Shown here one piece after another: positions 52,847 to 61,197 of a stretch of DNA of 64,000 nucleotides (position 1 is the stretch's first letter; every line of letters starts with the position of its first letter). The notes under the pieces were generated by a model. It saw only the letters and a list, made by a program, of their open reading frames with translations, ran no database searches and was not told the DNA's origin. Source of the DNA: Cohnella baijiui (GTDB taxonomy: Bacteria > Bacillota > Bacilli > Paenibacillales > Paenibacillaceae); contig NZ_JAJFOW010000002.1 of the NCBI RefSeq assembly GCF_020731285.1, positions 371,385 to 435,384 on the forward strand, written 5' to 3'. The position numbers and the translations under genes were made by a program.

Positions 52847-54385
52847 TTGTCGAGTAGACCTAACATTCTGTTAATCACAAGCGATCAGCAGCATTGGAAT
52901 ACGATCGGCGCGTTCCAATCCGAAATCTCGACGCCGAACCTGGATCGCCTGGTCCGGCAAGGAACGACGTTTAACCGGGCCTATTGCCCGAATCCGACCT
53001 GCACGCCCAGCAGAGCCTCCATCCTTACGGGCACGTATCCGAGCCAGCATGGCGCCTGGACGCTGGGCACGAAGCTGCTGGAGGACCGCCCAACCGTGGG
53101 GCAAAGCTTGCAGGAAGCCGGATACCGAACCTCCCTGATCGGCAAAGCGCATTTTCAGCCTTTGACCTCCACGGAGGCGTACGAATCGCTGGAGGCGTAC
53201 CCCGTCCTTCAGGACTTCGACTTTTGGAGACGGTTCAACGGTCCGTATTACGGCTTCGAACACGTCGAGCTCGCCCGCAATCATACGAACGAAGCCCATG
53301 TCGGCCAGCATTACGCCTTGTGGCTGGAGGAGCAGGGCTGCGCCGATTGGCGCCGGTATTTCCTGCCGCCGACGGGCACGATGGATCCTTCGCTCACGTA
53401 CAAGTGGCCGATCCCGGAGAAGTACCACTACAACGCCTGGATTGCGGAACGCACGAACGCCCGCTTGGAAGCGTACAAGGACGAAGGCGCCCCCTTCTTC
53501 CTGTGGGCCAGCTTCTTCGACCCCCACCCGGAATATTTGGCGCCCGAGCCTTGGGACGAAATGTACGATCCCGATGCCTTGACGATCCCAGCCCTCTTGC
53601 CCGGCGAGCACGACGCGAATCCGCCCCACTTCGGACTGACGCAGGAGGAAGACCCGGATTTTTCCCATCTGGCCGAGACCGGGTACGGCATCCACGGTTA
53701 CCGTTCGCATCATTATTACGAGTACGGCTCGAAGTTCCGGTTGACGGCGTACGACAAAAAGAAGCTGGTCGCCGTGTATTACGGCATGATCAGCCTGATG
53801 GACAAATACATCGGCAAAATCCTCGATAAACTGGACGAACTGGGATTGGCGGAGGACACCCTCGTCGTCTTTACGACGGATCACGGGCACTTCTTCGGCC
53901 AGCACGGGCTGCAGGCCAAGGGAGGATTTCATTACGAGGATCTGATCAAGCTGCCGTTCATCGTCCGCTATCCGGGGCGCGTTCCCGCGGACAGGCGCTC
54001 GGACGGCATCCAGTCTCTCGTCGATCTGGCGCCGACCTTTCTCTCCTTCTGTGGCATTCCGATTCCGATCGCCATGACGGGAATCGATCAGAAGGAAGTG
54101 TGGCTCGGAACCAAGCAAGCGGCAAGGTCGCACGCGATCTGCGAATTCCGGCACGAGCCTACGACGATTCACCAGAAGACGTATGTGGACGAACGGTACA
54201 AGATCACCGTTTATTACAATCAAACCTACGGCGAGCTCTTCGATCTGCAGGAAGACCCCGGAGAGTTCCGCAACCTGTGGAGCGAACCGGCATACGAGCG
54301 TTTAAAGGCGGAGCTGCTGCTCAGATACATCTGGGCCGAACTGGGCAAGGAACCGCTGCCGATGCCCCGAATCCATCACGCTTAA
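52847..54385 (+). CDS. Type I sulfatase (arylsulfatase family)
   Basis: A 512-aa enzyme of the alkaline-phosphatase fold. SRPNILLITSDQQHWN holds the first metal-binding Asp (about 13). The signature NPTCTPSRASILTG carries Cys52 of C-x-P-S-R, which must be converted to formylglycine. FTTDHGHFFGQHG supplies further metal ligands. No signal peptide is seen, so it works on imported sulfated sugars. The start is TTG 52847, 7 bases after GGAGGAG; a longer frame to 52682 overlaps the divergent regulator gene. The matching formylglycine-generating enzyme is at 43907. Divergence from the AraC/GH51 operon suggests a shared role with a sulfated arabinose-containing glycan. Confidence 0.9.
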   Translation: MSSRPNILLITSDQQHWNTIGAFQSEISTPNLDRLVRQGTTFNRAYCPNPTCTPSRASILTGTYPSQHGAWTLGTKLLEDRPTVGQSLQEAGYRTSLIGKAHFQPLTSTEAYESLEAYPVLQDFDFWRRFNGPYYGFEHVELARNHTNEAHVGQHYALWLEEQGCADWRRYFLPPTGTMDPSLTYKWPIPEKYHYNAWIAERTNARLEAYKDEGAPFFLWASFFDPHPEYLAPEPWDEMYDPDALTIPALLPGEHDANPPHFGLTQEEDPDFSHLAETGYGIHGYRSHHYYEYGSKFRLTAYDKKKLVAVYYGMISLMDKYIGKILDKLDELGLAEDTLVVFTTDHGHFFGQHGLQAKGGFHYEDLIKLPFIVRYPGRVPADRRSDGIQSLVDLAPTFLSFCGIPIPIAMTGIDQKEVWLGTKQAARSHAICEFRHEPTTIHQKTYVDERYKITVYYNQTYGELFDLQEDPGEFRNLWSEPAYERLKAELLLRYIWAELGKEPLPMPRIHHA

Positions 54386-54404
54386 CTGTTTCTAGGTAAA
54401 GGGA

Positions 54405-54440
54405 AGGCCCATGCGGGGAGGCATGGGCCTCTTGCTGATT
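54405..54440 (+). terminator. Terminator of the sulfatase gene
   Basis: AGGCCCATGC (54405-54414) pairs perfectly with GCATGGGCCT (54421-54430) around six bases, followed by CTTGCTGATT. It lies 20 bases beyond the stop. Confidence 0.75.
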
Positions 54441-54561
54441 GGCCCCAGAAATCCATTTCGAGTTCATCGGTCCCGCCGGCGAGCGTGCTTAACCCCAATC
54501 ACATAATTTTTCCTGCTTTGGACATGCTAACCGCCGAGATGAAACGGAGGCGAAATGCAGC

Positions 54562-55044
54562 ATGAAGAAGCGGTTGCACGCGGACGAGGTGAACCTTTCA
54601 TCGAAGACGAGCGCGCCGCTCTCTCTGGACGAGCTCCGCAACCGGTTTGAACGATGCGAGGATATCGTCTTCCATCCGGTCGAAATGTCGGACGTGCGCG
54701 GATGTCTCGTTTATTTCATCGATCTGGTCTCGGCCAAAGCGTTAAAGGATATTCAGAGCGTGTTGATTACCATGAACTCGGAGTCGGATTCCGCGTCCCG
54801 ATCTCCGGCGCAGCTGCTTCACGCGCTGCAAACCCGCTTTTTGTTAGGCAGAGCAGTGCCCAATTCGCCTGCGATTATTAACGAGATTTTGTCGGGTTTG
54901 GTTTCCGCAAGCGAAGGTATGGGTGCACGAGTTTCGTCCCTTGTGATGGGATATATACAAGAAAGGACCAGTCATTCCTGTAAAATGAGCCTCCAACTTA
55001 CCGGCAATTTTCATCCCATCCGCAACTGCCCCCCTCCCTTTTAG
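54562..55044 (+). pseudogene. GerA-type spore germination protein, N-terminal remnant
   Basis: An open frame of 160 aa with GGAGG upstream. Residues 20-70 (LDELRNRFERCEDIVFHPVE ... VRGCLVYFIDLVSAKALKDI) resemble the start of GerA-family receptor A-subunits (GerAA/GerKA), which are normally about 500 aa with membrane helices. Everything after about residue 120 is missing or out of frame, and the frame runs into the 3' end of a dsbA-like remnant on the other strand. A functional germinant receptor subunit is unlikely. No B or C subunit genes follow. Confidence 0.65.
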
Positions 55045-55273
55045 ACAGGTCGGATGCTTCCAATTCCTTTAGAATCGCTTTTTCGATCGTCTCTTTGCGG
55101 TTGAATCCTTGGAGCACCTGGCTGCCGATGATGTAAGTGGGTACGGCCCGAACTCCGCTTTCAACATAAGCATGATGCAACGCTTTCCGATGGGCCTCTT
55201 GGTAGCGCCTGGTCTCCAAAGCTTCCTTGAACTCCTTTTCGTCCAGACCAAGTTCAGCGGCCAATGCGGTCAA
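54998..55273 (-). pseudogene. DsbA/FrnE-family oxidoreductase, C-terminal remnant
   Basis: A 91-aa open frame reading MTALAAELGLDEKEFKEALE ... HHAYVESGVRAVPTYIIGSQ ... QGFNRKETIEKAI. This is the last third of a DsbA-like thioredoxin-fold protein with the conserved cis-Pro (AVPTYII). The Cys-x-x-Cys domain and N-terminus are absent upstream, where an A-rich stretch occurs instead. Its 3' end overlaps the gerA remnant by 47 bases. Both look like pieces left by a deletion. Confidence 0.65.
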
Positions 55274-55351
55274 TACTAATCAAAAAAAACAGTCACCCGT
55301 CATCTCCGCCTTCCGCCTTCCGCCTGTCGGTCTTCTATATAATCTATTGGC

Positions 55352-55382
55352 GTGATACCGGGACATCATGTCCCGGCATCAC
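55352..55382. promoter_or_regulatory. 31-bp near-perfect palindrome (candidate operator)
   Basis: Two 15-base arms with a single mismatch meet at a central C. The core is CCGGGACAT-C-ATGTCCCGG. It starts 9 bases after a TATAAT (55338-55343). A second palindrome of 17 bases (55466-55482, TAGTGCAT-C-ATGCGCTA, one mismatch) lies nearer the gene at 55514. Position after a -10 like sequence suits a repressor site; a hairpin in the message is the alternative. Confidence 0.45.
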
Positions 55383-55513
55383 TCATAAATTGGGATTTTA
55401 CGTCAGGGATGAAAAGGACGCCGGTCACATCACAGCAGAATTCCCTATTTGTATACTTGTTGTCATAGTGCATCATGCGCTAAATCGTGTGGAAATAAGA
55501 AGGAGGAAAAAGA

Positions 55514-56179
55514 ATGCCTACTGCAAGTTTAAATCGATGGAGCGGCATATTTTTAGGGTTAGGGTCCGTGCTTCTTGTCGTTACAGGGATCATACCGTTT
55601 TTCATCAGCTTGAAGATCAATATTTCAGAAGTTACCATGCAGCATATCAATTTGCAAAGCGCAGCGTTTGTCATGTATTACGTGCTATGCTTTGTTGCCT
55701 TCTCATTCATTTTGATCGGACTTCCTGCTTTTTATTTACGTCAGTCCGCCCAAGTCGGGAAGATGGGGCTGATCGGCTTAATGCTCTATGTATTTGGCGT
55801 CTTGTTGAACATAGCGGTTACCGCATCCTTTACTTCGGTTCTTCCTATGGTGGACGAAGAGGTGCCGCACCTGATCGATCAAATTATCGATTCCAACTTT
55901 TTCATCTACCCTTTCGGCAGCTTCTTCCTCTGCATCATCGGCGCCATCCTGTTTGGCATCGCCGTTATTCGGGCTACGATATTCCCTGCTTATGTCGGTG
56001 TGCTGTTTGCGATTGCGCCTATTTTTCATACGGCTGAAATGTTCGTTACCAATGATACCGCCTTTGCCGTTCTTGACCTACTCGCCGCCGTTTCTTTAGG
56101 CGTTGCGCTCACTACGGTTGGCTCGAACCTGATATCAGATCGACATAGGATCCATACAGGTGCGTCCATAGACAATTAA
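55514..56179 (+). CDS. Membrane protein of unknown function, six predicted helices
   Basis: A 221-aa protein with six hydrophobic segments (about 10-30, 48-72, 80-103, 128-152, 156-175, 180-200) and short loops. I do not recognise a family with confidence; layout recalls DUF4386-type proteins. AGGAGG lies 7 bases before the ATG. Its upstream region has two palindromes (55352-55382 and 55466-55482) beyond promoter-like sequences. A sensor kinase gene follows after 69 bases on the same strand with its own ribosome site, so it may be a target or an accessory of that system. Confidence 0.8.
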   Translation: MPTASLNRWSGIFLGLGSVLLVVTGIIPFFISLKINISEVTMQHINLQSAAFVMYYVLCFVAFSFILIGLPAFYLRQSAQVGKMGLIGLMLYVFGVLLNIAVTASFTSVLPMVDEEVPHLIDQIIDSNFFIYPFGSFFLCIIGAILFGIAVIRATIFPAYVGVLFAIAPIFHTAEMFVTNDTAFAVLDLLAAVSLGVALTTVGSNLISDRHRIHTGASIDN

Positions 56180-56248
56180 AAGTTTGGGTCGCCGATCGGG
56201 TGGGTTATGGTAAAATAACGGCAAAACCGCTCTCATAGGAGGCGTACA

Positions 56249-58420
56249 ATGGGGATTGAATCCGCACAAGGAATCAAGAGAACAACTTCAATCGCCTTGC
56301 GTCTCCTATGGCTGCTTGCGTTTCTCTTTAACATCTATATTCTGATATTCAACTATCCGAAGTTTGCCGCCTCGCTTTTTACTGCTTGTTCGGACGCAAC
56401 CGGAATAAGCTGCAACAGGTTTCAAATCTTAGATTCGCAATTGGCCGCACTCGCGAAATACGGAATCACACTCCGAGAGTATGCGATTTATGCGCTTGTC
56501 TGCGATATCGTCGCTACGCTTTGTCTGATTGGAACGGGATTGCTGATCTTCTGGCGAAAATCGGCGGAACGCATGAGCCTGTTCGTTTCGCTCCTCTTGA
56601 TCACATTCGGCTCATTTGGGATGAACGAAATCCATATCGTGCGGGATCCGCCTTTTATCATGATGCTGATTAGCATGTTGTTTATTCTTCTAAAATGGCC
56701 TGCGCTCGGTATGTTTTTCTGCACGTTCCCGGATGGGCGCTTCGTTCCGCGCTGGTCTTGGATGCTCCTGTTTCTTTTTGTGATGCAATTGGGCCTCTTC
56801 ATCCTGCTGCCGTATCCATATAACATCGAAAATTGGCCTCCGATGCTAAGCAGCTTGGAGTTGTTCTTGGTTTACGGAAGCGTGGCCTCCACGCAAGTTT
56901 ATCGTTTTTTTGCCGACGCTTCGCCCCAGCAGAAACAGCAGATAAAATGGCTGGCATTCGGATTCGGAATATCCGTATTGCTCATGGTGATCATGAACCT
57001 CCTACCCGCCATCTTTACCGATCTCCATGAACCGGATTCGCTCTATCAGCTGGAAGGCCCGCTTACGACGATGCTTGCTTATCTTCCTATACCGATAGGT
57101 ATCGGCATTGCCTTGCAGCGTTATCGGCTATGGGATATCGATGCCGTCATCAATCGGACATTGGTCTATGTCGTCTTTTCGGCTTGCATCCTCTGTTTGT
57201 ATATTCTCGTTGTTTTTGGCGCCAGTTCCCTGCTGCAAGTGCATAACAATCTGATTTTCTCTGCGATGGCTACTGCCTTGATCGCAGTGATCATGCAACC
57301 GATGCGTCTGCGATTGCAACATGCGGTTAACCGGTTGATGTTCGGCGACCGTGTCGATCCGTATCGCGCACTCTCCAACCTTGGGAAAAAGCTTGAAGAG
57401 TCGCTCCCCGCCGATGCTCTCCTTCCCAAAATCGTCGAAAGTGTCGCACATGCGCTCCGACTTCCGTATGTGGCCATCGTTTGGCATGGAACGCGGAAAG
57501 CTGTGGATGCGGATCCGATCCGGAGGACCGTTGCCTATGGCGTCTCCAAGGACAGCGAAACGCACCATCGCATTCCCATGGTTCACCAGGGGGAACAGGT
57601 TGGGGAGCTTATTCTTTCCCCGCGCCAGCGCGGAGAAGAACTGACATCGGCAGATCTTCGTTTGGTGCGCGATTTGGTTCCGCAGATCGGCATCGCCGTC
57701 CATTCTGCCCGGTTAACCGACGACCTGCGACGTTTGACGGACGATCTGCTGCGTTCGCGCGAGCGGCTCGTAACTGCGCGCGAGGAGGAGCGGCGACGTC
57801 TTCGCCGAGACTTGCACGACGGTTTGGGTCCCATGCTTTCCAGCCAAACGTTTACGTTGTCGGCGGTCAAGAAGCAGTTGCGGGAGAGACCGGATGTCGC
57901 AGAGAATCTATTAGCCGATGCGATCGTTCATACCCAAGAAGCGATATCCGATATTCGCCGGTTGGTTTATGCGCTCCGTCCGCCTGCGCTTGACGATTTG
58001 GGACTATTTGCTGCGTTGCGGGAGCAGATCGCACAGTACCAAACAAGCGGTATCGACATGGAACTTGACGTGCCGGAATCACTCCCGCCGCTGCCTGCGG
58101 CGATTGAAATGGCTTGTTACCGGATTGTTCAGGAGGCATTGACCAATATCGTCCGTCATGCGCATGCCACAGCGGCTTCAGTTAGATTACGGATACAAGA
58201 CGCTCTGATCATTGAAGTAACGGACAATGGACAAGGATTGCCGCCGGCAACGCGCGCGGGTGTCGGCTTCCGTTCGATGCATGAACGGGCAGAAGAATTG
58301 GGCGGTATATGCACCATCGGTAATTTGCCGCATGCAGGAACGAGAGTGTACGCGAAACTTCCTTTTTTATACGCAAAGAGTGAAGATCGCGAGCCGGTTA
58401 CGAGAGGAGAGATCGTGTAA
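56249..58420 (+). CDS. Membrane sensor histidine kinase, HisKA_3 class with GAF domain
   Basis: A 723-aa kinase. Eight or so hydrophobic segments occupy residues 15-360, with an extracellular loop after the first helix containing two Cys (about 47 and 55). A GAF-like domain (about 385-490) and a coiled helix follow. The phospho-acceptor His is about 523 in RRLRRDLHDGLGPMLSSQTF. The ATPase domain has IVQEALTNIVRHA, DNGQGL and GVGFRSMHERAEELGG. GGAGG lies before the ATG. Its TAA stop overlaps the start of the response regulator gene (TAATG), so the pair is translationally coupled. Signal unknown. Confidence 0.92.
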   Translation: MGIESAQGIKRTTSIALRLLWLLAFLFNIYILIFNYPKFAASLFTACSDATGISCNRFQILDSQLAALAKYGITLREYAIYALVCDIVATLCLIGTGLLIFWRKSAERMSLFVSLLLITFGSFGMNEIHIVRDPPFIMMLISMLFILLKWPALGMFFCTFPDGRFVPRWSWMLLFLFVMQLGLFILLPYPYNIENWPPMLSSLELFLVYGSVASTQVYRFFADASPQQKQQIKWLAFGFGISVLLMVIMNLLPAIFTDLHEPDSLYQLEGPLTTMLAYLPIPIGIGIALQRYRLWDIDAVINRTLVYVVFSACILCLYILVVFGASSLLQVHNNLIFSAMATALIAVIMQPMRLRLQHAVNRLMFGDRVDPYRALSNLGKKLEESLPADALLPKIVESVAHALRLPYVAIVWHGTRKAVDADPIRRTVAYGVSKDSETHHRIPMVHQGEQVGELILSPRQRGEELTSADLRLVRDLVPQIGIAVHSARLTDDLRRLTDDLLRSRERLVTAREEERRRLRRDLHDGLGPMLSSQTFTLSAVKKQLRERPDVAENLLADAIVHTQEAISDIRRLVYALRPPALDDLGLFAALREQIAQYQTSGIDMELDVPESLPPLPAAIEMACYRIVQEALTNIVRHAHATAASVRLRIQDALIIEVTDNGQGLPPATRAGVGFRSMHERAEELGGICTIGNLPHAGTRVYAKLPFLYAKSEDREPVTRGEIV

Positions 58421-59085
58421 TGAATCGCATACGCGTCCTAATCGCTGACGATCATCCGGTGTTTCGATATGGTTTGCGCGCTCTGTTGCAGGCGGAAGCG
58501 TCAACGGTGGAAGTGGTCGGGGAAGCCACCACGGGAGAGGATGCCATCTCCATGGCGGCAACCTGCATGCCGGACGTTATTTTAATGGACTTGAATATGC
58601 CTGGCCTGAATGGCATTGAGGCGACGAACCGCATATTAGCTTCAACGCCAAAAATGAGTATATTGGTGCTTACCATGTTCGAAGACGATGAGTCGGTCTT
58701 TGCAGCCATGCGCGCGGGGGCACGCGGCTATCTGCTCAAAGGCGCGGAAGGAGACGAGGCCATTCGCGCCATTGTGTCGGCCAGCAAGGGGGAAGCCATA
58801 TTCAGCCCTGCCATTGCGAACCGCCTGTTCGACTACTTCGAGCGGCCGCGACGACGCCTGTCTGATAACCCTGCCCCTCCATTTCCCGAGTTGACGGATC
58901 GAGAGCGCGAAATTCTAACGCTAATTGCACAGGGGTACACGAATCCGGCAATTGCCGAGCGCCTCGTGCTTAGTCCCAAGACCGTGAGAAATCACGTTTC
59001 TACCATATTCAGCAAGCTGCAAGTAGCCGGGCGGTCGCAAGCGATCGTGCTGGCAAGAGAGGGCGGTTTGACAAAAGATTGCTGA
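58420..59085 (+). CDS. NarL/LuxR-type response regulator
   Basis: A 221-aa regulator: acidic pocket LIADDH, phospho-acceptor Asp57 (VILMDLNMPG), switch Thr in VLTMFEDDES, Lys in GYLLKGAEGDE, and a C-terminal LuxR domain (LTDREREILTLIAQGYTNPA then IAERLVLSPKTVRNHVSTIF). It is the partner of the kinase it overlaps. Targets are not visible in the window; the palindromes upstream of 55514 are one option, though NarL sites are usually less symmetric. Confidence 0.93.
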   Translation: MNRIRVLIADDHPVFRYGLRALLQAEASTVEVVGEATTGEDAISMAATCMPDVILMDLNMPGLNGIEATNRILASTPKMSILVLTMFEDDESVFAAMRAGARGYLLKGAEGDEAIRAIVSASKGEAIFSPAIANRLFDYFERPRRRLSDNPAPPFPELTDREREILTLIAQGYTNPAIAERLVLSPKTVRNHVSTIFSKLQVAGRSQAIVLAREGGLTKDC

Positions 59086-59165
59086 TCATTTTAATGGATG
59101 CCTATGATCCGGCATAAAATCGGTGAGTCGTCAAATATAGTCTACTCCACAAAATTCCGGGCATG

Positions 59166-59206
59166 CAAAAAGGCTCATAAGTGGCGTTTCCGCCATTTAT
59201 GAGCCT
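59166..59206 (-). terminator. Strong terminator after the second tRNA-Leu
   Basis: AGGCTCATAA (59171-59180) pairs with TTATGAGCCT (59197-59206); an inner stem TGGCG/CGCCA carries a 4-base loop. On the minus strand a TTTTT run follows. It lies 12 bases beyond the encoded CCA. Confidence 0.85.
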
Positions 59207-59218
59207 GATTTGTATGTA

Positions 59219-59306
<88 letters not shown>

Positions 59307-59440
59307 GTGCGTGATATCAAGGAAGGAATCGCGGCTTGGCCTTTCGGCGTCGTCCGAGCATTTCCGTCGCAATCACGAGATTTATCATAGCACGCGGCCA
59401 TGCCCCAAGTCAAGCCGCCTGACGAATTTCCAATTTTCAG

Positions 59441-59677
59441 TTAATCGGCCTGTGCCCCTTCGTCCGCGATCACGTCCGGTCGGGGCTCGGTAACGGGCTG
59501 GATCCGGTAGCTGCGGTCCAGCTTGACGATGCGGCGGTTCGGTCGGCGGATTAGGACGGACGTCTCGTCCCATGCCACCACGATGCCCGTCACGTCGTTG
59601 ATCTCGAGCGCGTCACGGACGACGCGCACCTTCGTCCCTTCTACCCGGAACCGGTCCAATTGTTCTTCGGAAATCAT
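59441..59677 (-). CDS. Small protein of unknown function (78 aa)
   Basis: A 78-aa protein, not recognised. Residues 15-60 look like one small beta barrel (GTKVRVVRDALEINDVTGIV then DETSVLIRRPNRRIVKLDR), in the style of SH3-like or KOW folds. GGGGA lies 9 bases before the ATG. The structured repeat at 59731-59826 ends 54 bases upstream of this start, with a further perfect hairpin CGTCCCG/CGGGACG (59711-59727) between. The stop lies 135 bases before the tRNA gene. Confidence 0.7.
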   Translation of the reverse strand: MISEEQLDRFRVEGTKVRVVRDALEINDVTGIVVAWDETSVLIRRPNRRIVKLDRSYRIQPVTEPRPDVIADEGAQAD

Positions 59678-59730
59678 GCTGCCGTCTCCCCTTTCGGAAA
59701 CTCGATGGCTCGTCCCGCTTCGGGACGGCC

Positions 59731-59826
59731 AAGTAAAACCGGCTTCGCCGTCTTCCCGGACGGCGGCACGTTTTTATCGGAGGTCATACAGAAATGGATA
59801 GAGGTAAGATTTATACATTCTGTATG
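59731..59826 (-). ncRNA. Candidate structured leader RNA element, copy B (upstream of a 78-aa gene)
   Basis: Second copy of the element at 40813. Conserved on the minus strand: stem CATACAGAA/TTCTGTATG (59826-59818 with 59793-59785), the invariant CGATAAAAACGTG, hairpin GCCGTC/GACGGC with a changed loop, and an overlapping CGGC-GAA-GCCG followed by GTTTTAC. The outer-stem interior is the most variable part. Plus-strand translations look alike, but substitutions hit first and second codon positions freely, which argues against a protein. Confidence 0.5.
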
Positions 59827-59892
59827 GCGAAGCAAAACCCGCGCAAGACGGCGTCTTGGCGGGTCTCGAGTCGGCTAAGCTCGGCGTGCCGG

Positions 59893-60219
59893 TCAGCCGA
59901 CGTGCTCTTTCGATTCGTTCGTCTCGTACCAGTAGTCGAGCACCTTGCTGGACATGACGCGGTTGCGGATGTATTCGGCTTGGCGATCGGTAAAGTGCTC
60001 CGTCCACGGCATCTCCAGTTCTACGGCCAGCTTGACGATGGTCAGCAGCTCGGACCAAGCTACGTACCGTTTATACCAGAAAAATTGCGGATGCTCGATC
60101 ATATAGGGGTAAAGATCGTCAAACTCCGTATGCTTGCAGTCAAGTGCGCGCTCGAAATGGATTTTGGCTTGCTCCAGCTTATCGGCAAAAAACGCATGCG
60201 ACGGTTCAACGTTTCCCAT
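59893..60219 (-). CDS. Small protein of unknown function (108 aa)
   Basis: A 108-aa protein rich in aromatic and acidic residues (EFDDLYPYMIEHPQFFWYKR, LEMPWTEHFTDRQAEYIRNR). It has no membrane segment or signal peptide and looks all-helical. Not recognised. GGAGG lies 10 bases before the ATG at 60219, so it is a real gene. It lies 109 bases after the xpt gene on the same strand and upstream of structured element copy B. Confidence 0.75.
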   Translation of the reverse strand: MGNVEPSHAFFADKLEQAKIHFERALDCKHTEFDDLYPYMIEHPQFFWYKRYVAWSELLTIVKLAVELEMPWTEHFTDRQAEYIRNRVMSSKVLDYWYETNESKEHVG

Positions 60220-60328
60220 TGCTTGCTCGCCTCCTTCCGCAACTTACTCCTATTATAAAACATCTTGCAGGCTGTAGAAAAGAGCGGCGGCGTCCCGTTT
60301 TCGAGGAATCATTTTCCCTGGCGTTCGG

Positions 60329-60901
60329 TCAATCCTCGAATACGATCTCGTTGCCTTCGAGCGAGGCGATCTTGACGAGCGACTCCACCTGGAATCCGAG
60401 CTCGCGCAGCGCCTTGCCGCCCGCCTGGAACGACTTCTCGAGCACGATGCCGATCCCGGCGACGCGCGCGCCCGATTGCTCGATGATCTTGAGCAGCCCG
60501 CGTGCCGCGTCTCCGTTCGCGATGATATCGTCGATAAACAGGACGGAGTCCTCCGGCCCGAGCAGGTGGCGGGCGACGAGCAGGTCGGTGACGATGCCCT
60601 TGGTGAACGACGGCACCCGCTCGCAGTAAGCGTCCGGCTCGTTCAGCAGCGTTTTCTTGCGGCGGGCGAACACGAGCGGGACGCCAAGCGTCAACGCCGT
60701 GGCGAAGGCGACGGGAATGCCCGACGCCTCGATCGTGATGACCTTCGTGATCGGATGCTCTGCATAGCGGCGGGCGAACTCCTTGCCGAGCTCCATCGTC
60801 AGCTGCGGGTCGACGCCGTGGTTCAGCAGCGAATCGAGCTTCAGGACGCCCGCGCTCACGACGGTCGCCTCTTCGCGAATCCTTTGTTTGAGAATGTCCA
60901 T
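60329..60901 (-). CDS. xpt: Xanthine phosphoribosyltransferase
   Basis: A 190-aa cytoplasmic enzyme that makes XMP from xanthine and PRPP in purine salvage. The start MDILKQRIREEATVVSAGVL and the flexible-loop segment VFARRKKTLL match bacterial Xpt. The PRPP-binding motif is VLFIDDIIANGDAA. Length is that of the family. GGACGGAG precedes the ATG. In many Bacillota xpt is first in an xpt-pbuX operon under a guanine riboswitch; here no purine permease follows and no purine-riboswitch core is visible upstream. A promoter-like TTGCAC, 17 bases, TAATTT lies at 60960-60932. Confidence 0.95.
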   Translation of the reverse strand: MDILKQRIREEATVVSAGVLKLDSLLNHGVDPQLTMELGKEFARRYAEHPITKVITIEASGIPVAFATALTLGVPLVFARRKKTLLNEPDAYCERVPSFTKGIVTDLLVARHLLGPEDSVLFIDDIIANGDAARGLLKIIEQSGARVAGIGIVLEKSFQAGGKALRELGFQVESLVKIASLEGNEIVFED

Positions 60902-60931
60902 GGCGTTCTCTCCGTCCGTTCTTTTCCGTTT

Positions 60932-60960
60932 AAATTACCATATCCGACTGTTTCGTGCAA
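60932..60960 (-). promoter_or_regulatory. Possible xpt promoter
   Basis: On the minus strand TTGCAC (60960-60955), 17-base spacer, TAATTT (60937-60932), about 30 bases upstream of the xpt start. The leader is then too short for a riboswitch. Confidence 0.45.
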
Positions 60961-61197
60961 TATGACGCAGCCCGGGTCGATCGACCTAGTTCCGCAGCTT
61001 CATTTTCGCGGAAACCGCGCGCCGAAGGAACGGTTTTCGCGGCGAACGGTTTTTGCGCCGAAACTTTTGGGTATATATAGTTGTCCAATAAATAGAAGGC
61101 GATTCATGGCTTCATCCGCCCGGTGTAACGCGGTGCCGGAAGGATGGGCATTCGCCGCAATCGGCAACAGGGGAAGCCGGAGAGAGGGGGAATGACG

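Noticed and set aside
60902..61000. A purine riboswitch or PurR box upstream of xpt
   Set aside because: No purine-riboswitch core or PurBox pair is visible, and a promoter-like sequence lies only about 30 bases before the start codon.
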